The notes beneath the pieces are model-generated. The model made no database searches. It was not told the DNA's origin and saw only the letters and a program-made list of their open reading frames with translations. This document shows positions 26,345-34,537 of a stretch of DNA of 64,000 nucleotides, in pieces. Source of the stretch: JAGXRK01 sp963804005 (lineage in GTDB: Bacteria > Bacteroidota > Ignavibacteria > Ignavibacteriales > Ignavibacteriaceae); NCBI GenBank assembly GCA_963804005.1, contig CAWDOP010000002.1, positions 248,001 to 312,000 on the forward strand, read 5' to 3'. Position 1 is the stretch's first letter. Every line of letters begins with the position of its first letter. A program made the position numbers and the translations under genes.

Positions 26345-26794
26345 ATGAAAGCAGTAGTTCAGCGAGTTAGTGAAGCAGGAGTTTATATTACTAAAGAAAA
26401 CTATAAAGCCGAAATAGGTAAAGGGATGGTGATTCTTCTGGGAATTAAAATCGGTGATACTGAAGCTGATGTTAATTTTATTGCTGATAAATGTTCTAAC
26501 TTAAGAATATTCGAAGATGCTGAAGGCAAAATGAATATATCAATAAAAGATATTGAGGGTGAAGTGCTCGTTGTTTCTCAATTTACGTTGTATGGTGAAA
26601 CAGCAAAAGGGAACAGACCAAGCTTTATTGAAGCTGCCAGACCGGAAGAAGCAATTCCATTATACGAAAAGTTTATTGTTAGATTGAAAATCAATTTAGG
26701 TGAAAGTAAAATTAAATCTGGTATTTTCGGTGCGATGATGACTGTAAAAATATTGAATGACGGACCAGTAACTGTTTTAGTTGAATCAAAATAA
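26345..26794 (+). CDS. dtd: D-aminoacyl-tRNA deacylase
   Basis: A 149-residue protein that removes D-amino acids mischarged on tRNA. Starts with the family signature MKAVVQRVSEAGV and has the catalytic SQFTLYG segment at about residue 79 and the cross-subunit proline motif in NDGPVTV near the C-terminus. Length is standard. ATG directly abuts the prmC stop. The next gene starts 10 bases downstream. Confidence 0.96.
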   Translation: MKAVVQRVSEAGVYITKENYKAEIGKGMVILLGIKIGDTEADVNFIADKCSNLRIFEDAEGKMNISIKDIEGEVLVVSQFTLYGETAKGNRPSFIEAARPEEAIPLYEKFIVRLKINLGESKIKSGIFGAMMTVKILNDGPVTVLVESK

Positions 26795-26804
26795 ATGGTG
26801 ATAC

Positions 26805-27710
26805 TTGAATCCTGTTTTAATGATATTTATCGATGGAGTTGGGATTGGCGAAAATGATGCTGATAAAAATCCGTTTGTAAAATATGGATTCAAAACGTTT
26901 GAAAAATTCTTTGGCTCAGTTCCTCATAAAAGTAATTCCATATTAAAAAATCATCCGTATTATCTATTTCCTGTCGATCCGGTTATGGGAGTTGAAGGAT
27001 TACCACAAAGCGGAACAGGGCAGGTCTCAATTTTTTGCGGGATAAATGCACAAAAGTTTGTTGGTAAACATTTCGGACCATTTCCTTATTCAACGACAAT
27101 TCCAATTATTGAAAAGCAAAACATTCTTAAGCACTTCAAAAAAAATGGCAAAAAAGTTTTTTTTGCTAATGCATATCCACAAATATTTTTTGATTATCTG
27201 AATTCTGGTAAAAAAAGGTTAAGTGTTACTTCTTTGAGCTGCAGACTTTCAGATATTCGATTGAACAACGCTACTGATGTGCGAGAGGGAAGAGCATTAA
27301 CTGCAGAGATGACAAATTCAAGATGGAATAAAAGACTTAAGTATAATCTTAAAGTCATTTCACCAAAGACGGCGGCAAGAAGACTTTTTCGAACAACAAG
27401 TAGAAATGATTTTACTTTGTATGAGTTTTTTCTGACCGATCATCTCGGTCACGGTAGAATTCAGGATGAATTTGATGAAATTTATAAAAATTTAGATGAA
27501 TTTTTGTTTACCATTCTTTCAGAAATAGATTTGGATAATCTTACTCTTATGATTTGTTCTGATCATGGTAACTTTGAAAATCTATCTGTTAAAACGCATA
27601 CGATGAATCCTGCATTAACAATCACCGCTGGGAAATATGCGAAGCAACTATTTGAAAATATAAAAGACCTGAGTGATATAAAACCGTCAATAGTTAAGTA
27701 TTGCAAATGA
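26805..27710 (+). CDS. Alkaline phosphatase-superfamily metalloenzyme, substrate unknown
   Basis: A 301-residue protein with the metal-site pattern of the phosphopentomutase/iPGM/alkaline phosphatase superfamily: FIDGVGIGE at the N-terminus, the nucleophile-type segment PQSGTGQVSIFCGINA around residue 66, DHLGHGR around residue 212 and SDHGNFE with a later THT near the C-terminus. All expected metal ligands appear present, so it is probably an active phospho-transfer or hydrolysis enzyme. It is much shorter than iPGM (about 510 residues) and lacks the inserted second domain. The start is TTG at 26805. I do not know its substrate. Confidence 0.7.
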   Translation: MNPVLMIFIDGVGIGENDADKNPFVKYGFKTFEKFFGSVPHKSNSILKNHPYYLFPVDPVMGVEGLPQSGTGQVSIFCGINAQKFVGKHFGPFPYSTTIPIIEKQNILKHFKKNGKKVFFANAYPQIFFDYLNSGKKRLSVTSLSCRLSDIRLNNATDVREGRALTAEMTNSRWNKRLKYNLKVISPKTAARRLFRTTSRNDFTLYEFFLTDHLGHGRIQDEFDEIYKNLDEFLFTILSEIDLDNLTLMICSDHGNFENLSVKTHTMNPALTITAGKYAKQLFENIKDLSDIKPSIVKYCK

Positions 27711-30094
27711 ATAATTATCCGTTAATTAAATATGCAATACTGTTTGTTATCGGTATTCTAATTGCTCCTTTTATTAAAATTGATTGGACAATATTTCTAA
27801 TTGGTATTCTTTCTGCTTGTCTTTTTTTACTTATTTCAGTTTTATTCTTGAAGGATAAAGCAACACTTTTAAAATCAACAATTGCATACATACTGATTAT
27901 CATTTCTTCAGCCTACAATACTCAACTCAGAACAGAACCGTTTGATTCTGCATTAATAAAGTACTACAAAGAAAAAGATGTTATCGTTTATGGCAAAGTA
28001 GAATCTGTAGAGCTGAAAAGAGAATACGAAATTAATTTTACGATTATTACTGATTCAATCATAATTGCAAATAATAATTACAAGGAGCAAGAAAAACTTT
28101 TATGCAAATTCAGGGGAGATACTTTAGATAGAGACGTATTGTATGAAAATATTATGCCCGGAAATTTTGTTTACATTGAAGGAATATTTCTTAAAGGAAG
28201 AGAAAGGAGAAATCCGGGTGAATTTGATTATAATAATTATCTTAACAGTAAAGGAATTCCCGGCATTATTGTTAGCTATGAAGGCGATAGCTTGAATATT
28301 CTTAAGAATGAGCAACATTTTATCAGTTCACTCATTTTTTCTGCAAGAAAGGTAATTGATAGGAGAATTCACGATTTGTTTGAACCCGAAACTGCAGGAC
28401 TTCTAAGAGGTTTATTACTTGCAGACAGAAGTGAAATAGATTTTGAGTTAAAAACTCAGTTTATAAATTCAGGTGTAATTCACGTACTTGCGGTATCAGG
28501 TTTACACGTCGGATACATACTTCTGATATTTATTTTTCTTTTCGGAAGATTTAATATCTATCTCAGAACGATTCTCATCTCATTAGGTTTAGTATCATTT
28601 ATGATAATTACAGGCGTTCCGCCATCCGTATTTCGTGCCACTGTAATGGCATTAATAATACTTATAGCTTTTATATCAAACCGAAGCACAAATCTTATAA
28701 ACTCAATTTCGCTTGCAGCTATTATAATATTGCTGGTTGATCCGGCAGAAATATATAATCCGGGATTTCAGTTATCATTTTCTGCGGTGTTATCCATTGC
28801 AATAATTTATCCGATTATAGAAAAGCAGATTACTTATCTCAAGATATCAAACAGATTTATTCGAGGTATAATATTATTCGTTAGCGTATCACTAAGTGCA
28901 CAAATCGGAACGCTTCCATTTACTTTAGCATACTTTGGTAAGTTATCTGTAATTGCTTTGTTAGCAAATCTAATTGTCATTCCTGCTATTGGAATTGTTA
29001 TAGCACTTGCGTTCACCTCCTTATTTGTAAGCGTAATATCTTTTACAGTTGCATCATATTTTGTCGTGATGAACGATCTTGTAACATCATTTTTATTTTC
29101 AATTATATCCTTTACAGGAAATCTCGATTATTCATTTATATGGATACCTGATTATTCACTTATTGATGCGGTTATCTTCTATCTAATAATTGGATTAACA
29201 GTATATATTCTTAAAAATTCAATCCGGTGGAAAGCGAAATTTCTTATAACAATATTGGCTCTTGTAAATGTCATCTATTTATCATCTATTGATGATATTG
29301 AGCTTCTGCCGGATAATCAATTAAGCATTATGATGATTGATGTTGGACAGGGTGATGCTATCCTAATCAAGTTTCCGAATAATCAAACGGCATTGATTGA
29401 TGCAGGTGATACGACTCCTTTTTTTGATAATGGAGAAAGAATAATAATTCCACTCCTCAGACATTTAGGAATCAATAAGCTCGATTACGGTTTTATCACA
29501 CATCTTGATTCAGATCACTTAGGCGGGTTTATTTCATTACTTTATAATGGAATAGTGAATGAGATATTTAAACCGATGCCGGATACAACATCACAAGACA
29601 AGAGATTAGAAAAATATTTATCAAAACTGAATGTAAATGTAAATTACTACTCCAGAGAAATTTATGAGTTTGGGATCGCTAGACTTTATATCCTGAATGA
29701 TGATAATGATGAATTTTATAATACACTATCAAGTAATGATAAAAGTGGAATGATGAAGCTTATATATGGTCATTATAGTTTTCTTTTTACAGGTGATGTT
29801 GAGAGAAAAGCCGAAGAATACTATGTAAAAAAATATGGTAATTTTCTTGATGTGAATATTTTGAAAGTTCCTCATCATGGTAGTAAGACCAGTTCAACAA
29901 AACCATTTTTAGATTTGGTTACTCCCGAAATATCGGTGATTAGTGCGGGAATTAAAAATAAGTTTAATCATCCGTCACAAGATATTATCGAGAGGCTTGA
30001 AGATTATAATACAAGAATTTATAGAACTGATTTGATTGGTGCGATTTTGATTCGGAGCGATGGCAAAAATATTGAAATGGTTGACTGGAAGTAA
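27707..30094 (+). CDS. comEC: ComEC/Rec2-type DNA uptake channel
   Basis: The 795-residue protein has an N-terminal DUF4131/OB region (about 1-220), a polytopic Competence domain (about 225-500; LLRGLLLADRSEIDFELK, VLAVSGLHVGYI, TGVPPSVFRATVMA) and a C-terminal metallo-beta-lactamase domain (about 535-790; MIDVGQGDAILIKFP, THLDSDHLGG, KVPHHGSKTSS). ComEC moves single-stranded DNA across the inner membrane during transformation, and the lactamase domain may degrade the other strand. ATG 27707 overlaps the previous stop (ATGA) and is preferred over the TTG at 27701. Its completeness suggests natural competence is possible; no other com genes are in the window. Confidence 0.93.
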   Translation: MNNYPLIKYAILFVIGILIAPFIKIDWTIFLIGILSACLFLLISVLFLKDKATLLKSTIAYILIIISSAYNTQLRTEPFDSALIKYYKEKDVIVYGKVESVELKREYEINFTIITDSIIIANNNYKEQEKLLCKFRGDTLDRDVLYENIMPGNFVYIEGIFLKGRERRNPGEFDYNNYLNSKGIPGIIVSYEGDSLNILKNEQHFISSLIFSARKVIDRRIHDLFEPETAGLLRGLLLADRSEIDFELKTQFINSGVIHVLAVSGLHVGYILLIFIFLFGRFNIYLRTILISLGLVSFMIITGVPPSVFRATVMALIILIAFISNRSTNLINSISLAAIIILLVDPAEIYNPGFQLSFSAVLSIAIIYPIIEKQITYLKISNRFIRGIILFVSVSLSAQIGTLPFTLAYFGKLSVIALLANLIVIPAIGIVIALAFTSLFVSVISFTVASYFVVMNDLVTSFLFSIISFTGNLDYSFIWIPDYSLIDAVIFYLIIGLTVYILKNSIRWKAKFLITILALVNVIYLSSIDDIELLPDNQLSIMMIDVGQGDAILIKFPNNQTALIDAGDTTPFFDNGERIIIPLLRHLGINKLDYGFITHLDSDHLGGFISLLYNGIVNEIFKPMPDTTSQDKRLEKYLSKLNVNVNYYSREIYEFGIARLYILNDDNDEFYNTLSSNDKSGMMKLIYGHYSFLFTGDVERKAEEYYVKKYGNFLDVNILKVPHHGSKTSSTKPFLDLVTPEISVISAGIKNKFNHPSQDIIERLEDYNTRIYRTDLIGAILIRSDGKNIEMVDWK

Positions 30095-30149
30095 TTTATT
30101 ATCTTTAAACAATAAAACTTAAATTAGTTTGACTCAAAAAGGAGTTCTT

Positions 30150-30644
30150 ATGTCAAAAAATATTTTAGTTGGAATAATTATGGGGAGTGATTCTGATCTA
30201 CCCATTATGAAAGAAGCTTCGACAATATTAAATGAGTTTGGGATAGCTAATGAAACGAAAATAATTTCAGCGCATAGAAGTCCAAAAGTTTTAGCTGATT
30301 ATGTTTCCGGTGCGCATGAAAGAGGTATGAAAGTAATTATAGCTGGTGCAGGTGCAGCGGCTCATCTGCCTGGTGTAACTGCGGCATATACACCGCTTCC
30401 CGTAATTGGAGTTCCCATAAAATCAAAATCCTTAGAGGGTTTAGATTCACTTCTCTCTATTGTTCAAATGCCTTCAGGTGTTCCTGTTGCCACGGTTGCA
30501 ATAAATGGAGCTAAGAATGCCGGAATACTGGCTGCTCAAATTATTGCTGTGTCGGATAAAGACTTACTAAATAAGATTATCGTTTTCAAGAAAAATTTGG
30601 AAATTGGATCAATTAAAAAGAATGATAATATTAATTTAGCTTAA
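30150..30644 (+). CDS. purE: N5-carboxyaminoimidazole ribonucleotide mutase PurE
   Basis: A 164-residue class I PurE that turns N5-CAIR into CAIR in purine synthesis. It has the phosphate/substrate motif MGSDSDLPIMKEA at residues 11-23, SAHRSP near 45 and AGAGAAAHLPGVTAA near 72. ATG 30150 is chosen because AAGGAG lies seven bases upstream; a longer frame from 30129 would run through this ribosome site. purK, its usual partner, is not in the window. Confidence 0.96.
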   Translation: MSKNILVGIIMGSDSDLPIMKEASTILNEFGIANETKIISAHRSPKVLADYVSGAHERGMKVIIAGAGAAAHLPGVTAAYTPLPVIGVPIKSKSLEGLDSLLSIVQMPSGVPVATVAINGAKNAGILAAQIIAVSDKDLLNKIIVFKKNLEIGSIKKNDNINLA

Positions 30645-30834
30645 TAATTTACTACAACTTTGTTAGGAACTCAGTTATTACAAAATTTCTTCATTTAGTA
30701 GTCGGTTATTGTTTTTATTAGTTTTATATATGCATATAATCTTATCGAAAATTTAATCGATCATATCTTTTTTTAGCTTGCAAATAAACTTACCGATAGT
30801 GATTTATCATCATTAATCTCAATTTGGCAGTTAG
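30645..30834. other. First part of a 435-base gap without an intact gene
   Basis: AT-rich sequence between purE and a lipoprotein gene. I see no intact frame, terminator or RNA gene in it. Toward its right end another frame reads a few residues that could be the frameshifted continuation of the type IX sorting-domain relic that follows. Confidence 0.4.
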
Positions 30835-31008
30835 CGGAGATATCTTATACTAATTTCATTAATCAACAAAAATATGTCAGCTGGTATTCAGGAATACAAC
30901 TTTAGTACAACAGAATTAAATAGCGGCGTTTACTTTTATCAACTTGAAGTAAAAGGTATTGACGGCACTAATTTCTCTTCAGTCAAGAAAATGATGTTGA
31001 CTAAATAA
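30835..31008 (+). pseudogene. Relic of a type IX secretion C-terminal sorting domain
   Basis: The frame open from 30835 to the TAA at 31006-31008 encodes the end of a Por secretion (type IX) sorting domain: NKNMSAGIQEYNF, then LNSGVYFYQLEV and finally SSVKKMMLTK. This order (SAG, SGVYFY, KKMxL-K) is the hallmark of C-terminal domains on cargo of the Bacteroidota/Ignavibacteria type IX system. No cargo protein precedes it: in-frame stops lie at 30814 and 30832. An ATG at 30874 gives only 44 residues with no signal peptide. It is therefore a remnant of a larger secreted protein, not a functional gene. Confidence 0.72.
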
Positions 31009-31079
31009 AATTTCATTATTTTTAAGTATTCAAATTTAAAATTGGGGGAATGCTCAACTATTAAATCTTGAGGAATGAT

Positions 31080-32069
31080 ATGAAAAATGATTTTATGTTA
31101 TTTGTCTTTTCATTTTTTCTGATTTTAATTTTAATAATTACCGGATGTTCGCCTTCAACGACAGTCACTAAAATTTATCTTCAGGATATCGAAGTTTCCG
31201 GACCAATTAGTCAATTACCAGTCCATATTACGGACAGCACTGTATCCGGTATCACCATTTCTCCGCGAGTTTCCTTTAATACAAAAAATACTTTCCATGG
31301 TAAAATTGATGGCCATACTTTAGTTAATTCACAGGGTGTTTTTCAGCTAGATACGGTAAAAAATATCGATGGAACTTATTATTTTATAGAAACTCCTGGC
31401 GCTAACAATTATCCATTTAACGGAAAAAATTTAATTTGGAATATTGCTGAGTTTAACGCAGCAGTAGATTTTGATTTTAAAGTTTCACAAGGCATTGGAT
31501 TGTTTATGGGAGCAAATTATTCTGTAATTGATCAAAAATCTTTATGGGGTGGGTTATTCGGGTTAGGGCTAATGGGTTCAGGTAAGAATGCATCCTTTAG
31601 GGTTGATCTTGGTTTTACTATGCAGCAAATTTCTTATAAAGCCTATACAGTTGTATCAGTGACACAAACCAGCTCCTCAGGGACGTCAAGCTATGTTGCA
31701 GATTACACTGACATTGCAACAGAAACTCACTTCAATCCATTCCTGAACCTGACATTAAATTCAGCAAATCCCGAATGGCTTTTTAACATTTTTATCCAGG
31801 CTGGTTATAGTACTCAGAGACTGGCTGATTTTACACCGGAAACACAAGTTTATCACGATCCCTATTATTATGATAATGTCAACATCACTGAAGACTTGCG
31901 AGGGGAGGCAATGGTAGGATTAATTAACATCACTCCGGGAATATTTCTAAACATTGGTGATACCGGTCGGGTTCTTGTGGGAACAAGACTTAATTGGATT
32001 ACTCAGACTGAAGACTTTGATAATTCTTTTTACTTACTTCCGATGTTACAATTTGATTTTAAATTTTAG
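31080..32069 (+). CDS. Putative outer-membrane lipoprotein of unknown function
   Basis: From ATG 31080 (GAGGA six bases upstream; a TTG at 31068 lies before this site) the protein has 329 residues. It has a strongly hydrophobic signal segment and lipobox IITGC (cysteine near residue 23). The second half (about 120-329) alternates hydrophobic strands with glycine/aromatic residues and ends LPMLQFDFKF, a pattern typical of small outer-membrane beta-barrels with a terminal Phe. I do not recognise a family. The stop lies 12 bases from the end of a small minus-strand frame. Confidence 0.65.
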   Translation: MKNDFMLFVFSFFLILILIITGCSPSTTVTKIYLQDIEVSGPISQLPVHITDSTVSGITISPRVSFNTKNTFHGKIDGHTLVNSQGVFQLDTVKNIDGTYYFIETPGANNYPFNGKNLIWNIAEFNAAVDFDFKVSQGIGLFMGANYSVIDQKSLWGGLFGLGLMGSGKNASFRVDLGFTMQQISYKAYTVVSVTQTSSSGTSSYVADYTDIATETHFNPFLNLTLNSANPEWLFNIFIQAGYSTQRLADFTPETQVYHDPYYYDNVNITEDLRGEAMVGLINITPGIFLNIGDTGRVLVGTRLNWITQTEDFDNSFYLLPMLQFDFKF

Positions 32070-32081
32070 TTATGCTGAAAA

Positions 32082-32186
32082 CTAAATTTCTTTTTCCGAA
32101 ATGTAATCTTTTACTTTAACCTCATCGGTAAATTTATTTGTCAAAATCATAAATCCACTTCCTGCAAGAGCACCAAGTATAATCAT
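32082..32186 (-). CDS. Possible small membrane protein or gene remnant
   Basis: The minus-strand frame from ATG 32186 gives 34 residues: a hydrophobic stretch (MIILGALAGSGFMILTN) followed by a charged tail ending YISEKEI. The same frame stays open upstream for 18 codons to 32240, overlapping the stop of the hydroxylase-family gene, but contains no ATG, GTG or TTG. It has no good ribosome site. It is either a tiny membrane protein at the end of the sugar operon or the tail of a degraded gene. Confidence 0.28.
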   Translation of the reverse strand: MIILGALAGSGFMILTNKFTDEVKVKDYISEKEI

Positions 32187-32236
32187 TGAATTACCGATTA
32201 CAAATTCCTTGTATAAAAATTCTTTTAATAAATTGT

Positions 32237-33082
32237 TTATTTATTAGCTTTTCTGGATTTGAATCTTCGGAAAGCAAATAGTGTTTGCGAGAAGTAATTA
32301 TTTGGAAAATATGTCTTGAGTCCATATTCGTCAGGCTTTGTTTCTGGTAGATAAGCAGTTCCCCACAGCCAATCCCATATTGCAAGTTTGGTAGCAAAAT
32401 TTCTGTTTCTTCCTTTTCCTGTTGAATGATGCCACCGGTGCATTTCAGGTCCGTTTATGATGAGCTGTAACTTTCCGGTTCTTACATTAAGATTTGAGTG
32501 AATATACATTCCCCAAGCAGCACTGATAATACCTTTATACGCAATTACTTCAACAGGAGCGCCGAGTAGAATTATTGGCATAAATTCTATCGTTTGATTA
32601 ATTAAAATCTCAAGTGCATGAGAACGAGAACCTGACAACCAATCAACTTTTTTGGGTGAGTGATGAGCTTCGTGAATTCGCCATAACCACTTGTTTTTAT
32701 GCTGCCAGCGATGCATCCAATAAATATAAATCTCATGTGTAATTGTGAAGAATACTAATTGAATCCAGATTGGAACATTTGAGAAAAGATGAAGCCTTGA
32801 TATTCCTGTAGTATTATCAATATAATAAATGACATATCCGAAAATTATTATTCCAAGAATATAACTTTGTGCAATAGTATATAGTGCTAGATCATCAAAG
32901 AATCCTTCACGAAAAACTTTTTGTCCTTTGGTATAAGGAAATATTCTTTCAAGTATTATGAATAAAATTGCTGCAGAAATTATAATAGTGAAAGAAATTT
33001 TCTCTGCTGAGGAAAGATTGTTAAGATAAGAATTTACAGTGCTTAATAAATTACCAAATAAGTTTGACGTCTGAATATTCAT
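32237..33082 (-). CDS. Fatty acid hydroxylase/sterol desaturase superfamily protein
   Basis: 281 residues with four to five membrane helices and the histidine clusters of the di-iron hydroxylase superfamily: HEIYIYWMHRWQH, RIHEAHHSP and PEMHRWHHS. The iron ligands appear complete. Members hydroxylate or desaturate lipids (carotenoids, sterols, alkylglycerols, sphingolipids). It starts 21 bases after neuB-like stop on the same strand, so it is probably part of the sugar operon and may modify a lipid or lipid-linked glycan. The substrate is unknown. Confidence 0.85.
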   Translation of the reverse strand: MNIQTSNLFGNLLSTVNSYLNNLSSAEKISFTIIISAAILFIILERIFPYTKGQKVFREGFFDDLALYTIAQSYILGIIIFGYVIYYIDNTTGISRLHLFSNVPIWIQLVFFTITHEIYIYWMHRWQHKNKWLWRIHEAHHSPKKVDWLSGSRSHALEILINQTIEFMPIILLGAPVEVIAYKGIISAAWGMYIHSNLNVRTGKLQLIINGPEMHRWHHSTGKGRNRNFATKLAIWDWLWGTAYLPETKPDEYGLKTYFPNNYFSQTLFAFRRFKSRKANK

Positions 33083-33103
33083 AAAAACAAATAGATGGAA
33101 TTA

Positions 33104-33985
33104 TTAATTTCTTACTCTTCGCAATTTTTTCATAACTGGAATTTCACTTTCATAAACACGCTTTATTCCATCTCCAAGTGATGCTTCAATATCTCTGATG
33201 TTTGAAATGAGCCTTTGTAATCCTCCAATTTCAACAGATGCAGCCTGATCGGTTCCCCACATTGCACGGTCTAATGTTATATGTCTTTCTACAAAACTAG
33301 CGCCCAGCGAAACTGCAGCCCAGGTTGGAGCTAATCCAACTTCATGACCGGAATAACCAATTGGAATTTCAGGATATTTTTCTTTTAATGTTAAAATCAT
33401 TTTTAGATTCAATTCTTCATTTTTAGCAGGATATGCAGAAGTAGAATGTGCAACTAAGAGATTTTTCTTTCCAATAGTTTCAACTCCTTTTTCAATCTCA
33501 TCCATTGTTGACATTCCAGTTGAAATTATTACTGGTTTGTCAAGTATACTGTGCTTCTGTAATAGTTTAATATCAGTAAGCGAGGCGGAAGAGGTTTTGT
33601 AGAGCGGGGGATTGAACTGTTTTATAAATTCATTAGCTTCTTCGTCCCAGCAGGAAGCAAACCAAACAATATCCAATTCTTTACAGTAACGATCTATCTC
33701 CGAATATTCATCTTTGCCAAATTCAACTTTGTGACGATAATCAATATAAGTCATTCGACCCCAGGGCGTATCTCTTTCAATATACCATTGATCTTTTGGA
33801 GTACATATCTCGGGAGTTCGTTTTTGAAATTTAACAGCATCACATCCTGCAGATTTTGCACCTTTAATTATTTTTTTAGCAATATCAATGGAACCGTTAT
33901 GATTAATACCTATCTCTCCAATTACAAAACATGGATGACCATTACCAATATATCTATCACCAACCTTAATTTCTCTTTTCTTCAT
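33104..33985 (-). CDS. NeuB-family sialic/ulosonic acid synthase lacking the SAF domain
   Basis: A 293-residue TIM-barrel enzyme of the NeuB family, which condenses PEP with a hexose or its phosphate to give a nonulosonic acid. Visible family residues: IGEIGINHNGS (about 22-32), DAVKFQKRTPE (about 50), KTSSASLTDI, VIISTGMSTMDEI, LLVAHSTSAYPA, GYSGHEVGLAP and FVERHITLDRAMWGTDQAAS. Canonical NeuB is about 340-350 residues because of a C-terminal SAF (antifreeze-like) domain; this protein ends MKKLRRVRN right after the barrel, and no SAF remnant lies downstream. It sits directly after the KdsC-like phosphatase gene in a putative ulosonate operon. Confidence 0.87.
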   Translation of the reverse strand: MKKREIKVGDRYIGNGHPCFVIGEIGINHNGSIDIAKKIIKGAKSAGCDAVKFQKRTPEICTPKDQWYIERDTPWGRMTYIDYRHKVEFGKDEYSEIDRYCKELDIVWFASCWDEEANEFIKQFNPPLYKTSSASLTDIKLLQKHSILDKPVIISTGMSTMDEIEKGVETIGKKNLLVAHSTSAYPAKNEELNLKMILTLKEKYPEIPIGYSGHEVGLAPTWAAVSLGASFVERHITLDRAMWGTDQAASVEIGGLQRLISNIRDIEASLGDGIKRVYESEIPVMKKLRRVRN

Positions 33986-34003
33986 TTAGTTATCCAAACT
34001 GTT

Positions 34004-34537
34004 TTAAGAGCTTATTTCTTTTAAAGCAATAATCAATTCAGCAAATTCTCTGAAAGCACCATAACCGCCTTTATTTTCACAAACAAAATCACTTATTTCT
34101 TTGATGAATATCATTCCATCACCTGGACAAGCAGTGAGTCCAACTAATTTCATTATCTCAAGATCATTAACGTCATCACCAATGAAAGCTATATTTTCCG
34201 GTTGTAAATGATTCTTTTTTAGAATTTCTTCAAGTAAAGATTTTTTATCAGTTATACCAAGATATAATTGAGTTATTTTTAATTTTTGAGCACGTGCTTT
34301 TACTGTTCCTGAATTTTCACCAGTAATAATTCCAGTTTCAATATTTACATGTTTTCTAAGCCTTTCTACACCCATTCCATCTCTAATTGAAAATCTTTTT
34401 ATCATTTCCCCATCGGGAGAATAATAAATTCCGGTATCTGTTAGAACTCCATCAACATCCGTTAAAACAAATTTTATTTTATCTGCTTTACTTTTCAGAT
34501 GTTTATTCCTTGCTGCTAATTTCTGATCTGTTACCAT
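34004..34537 (-). CDS. KdsC-like HAD phosphatase
   Basis: A 177-residue HAD IIIA phosphatase. Motif I is LTDVDGVLTDTG near residue 28 with both aspartates, motif II/III are TGENSGTVKARA-type and FIGDDVNDLEIMK, and the KdsC feature FSIRDGMGVERL is present. KdsC removes phosphate from Kdo-8-P, and Bacteroides homologues do the same for KDN-9-P. Here it lies between the SDR and NeuB-like genes, so a ulosonic acid phosphate is the likely substrate. ATG 34537 is preferred over TTG 34546 because GGAGG lies nine bases before it; it overlaps the SDR gene by 7 bases. Confidence 0.88.
   Translation of the reverse strand: MVTDQKLAARNKHLKSKADKIKFVLTDVDGVLTDTGIYYSPDGEMIKRFSIRDGMGVERLRKHVNIETGIITGENSGTVKARAQKLKITQLYLGITDKKSLLEEILKKNHLQPENIAFIGDDVNDLEIMKLVGLTACPGDGMIFIKEISDFVCENKGGYGAFREFAELIIALKEISS

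Noticed and set aside
30874..31008. A real 44-residue protein from ATG 30874
   Set aside because: It has no ribosome site or signal peptide and consists only of the end of a type IX sorting domain, so it is treated as a relic.
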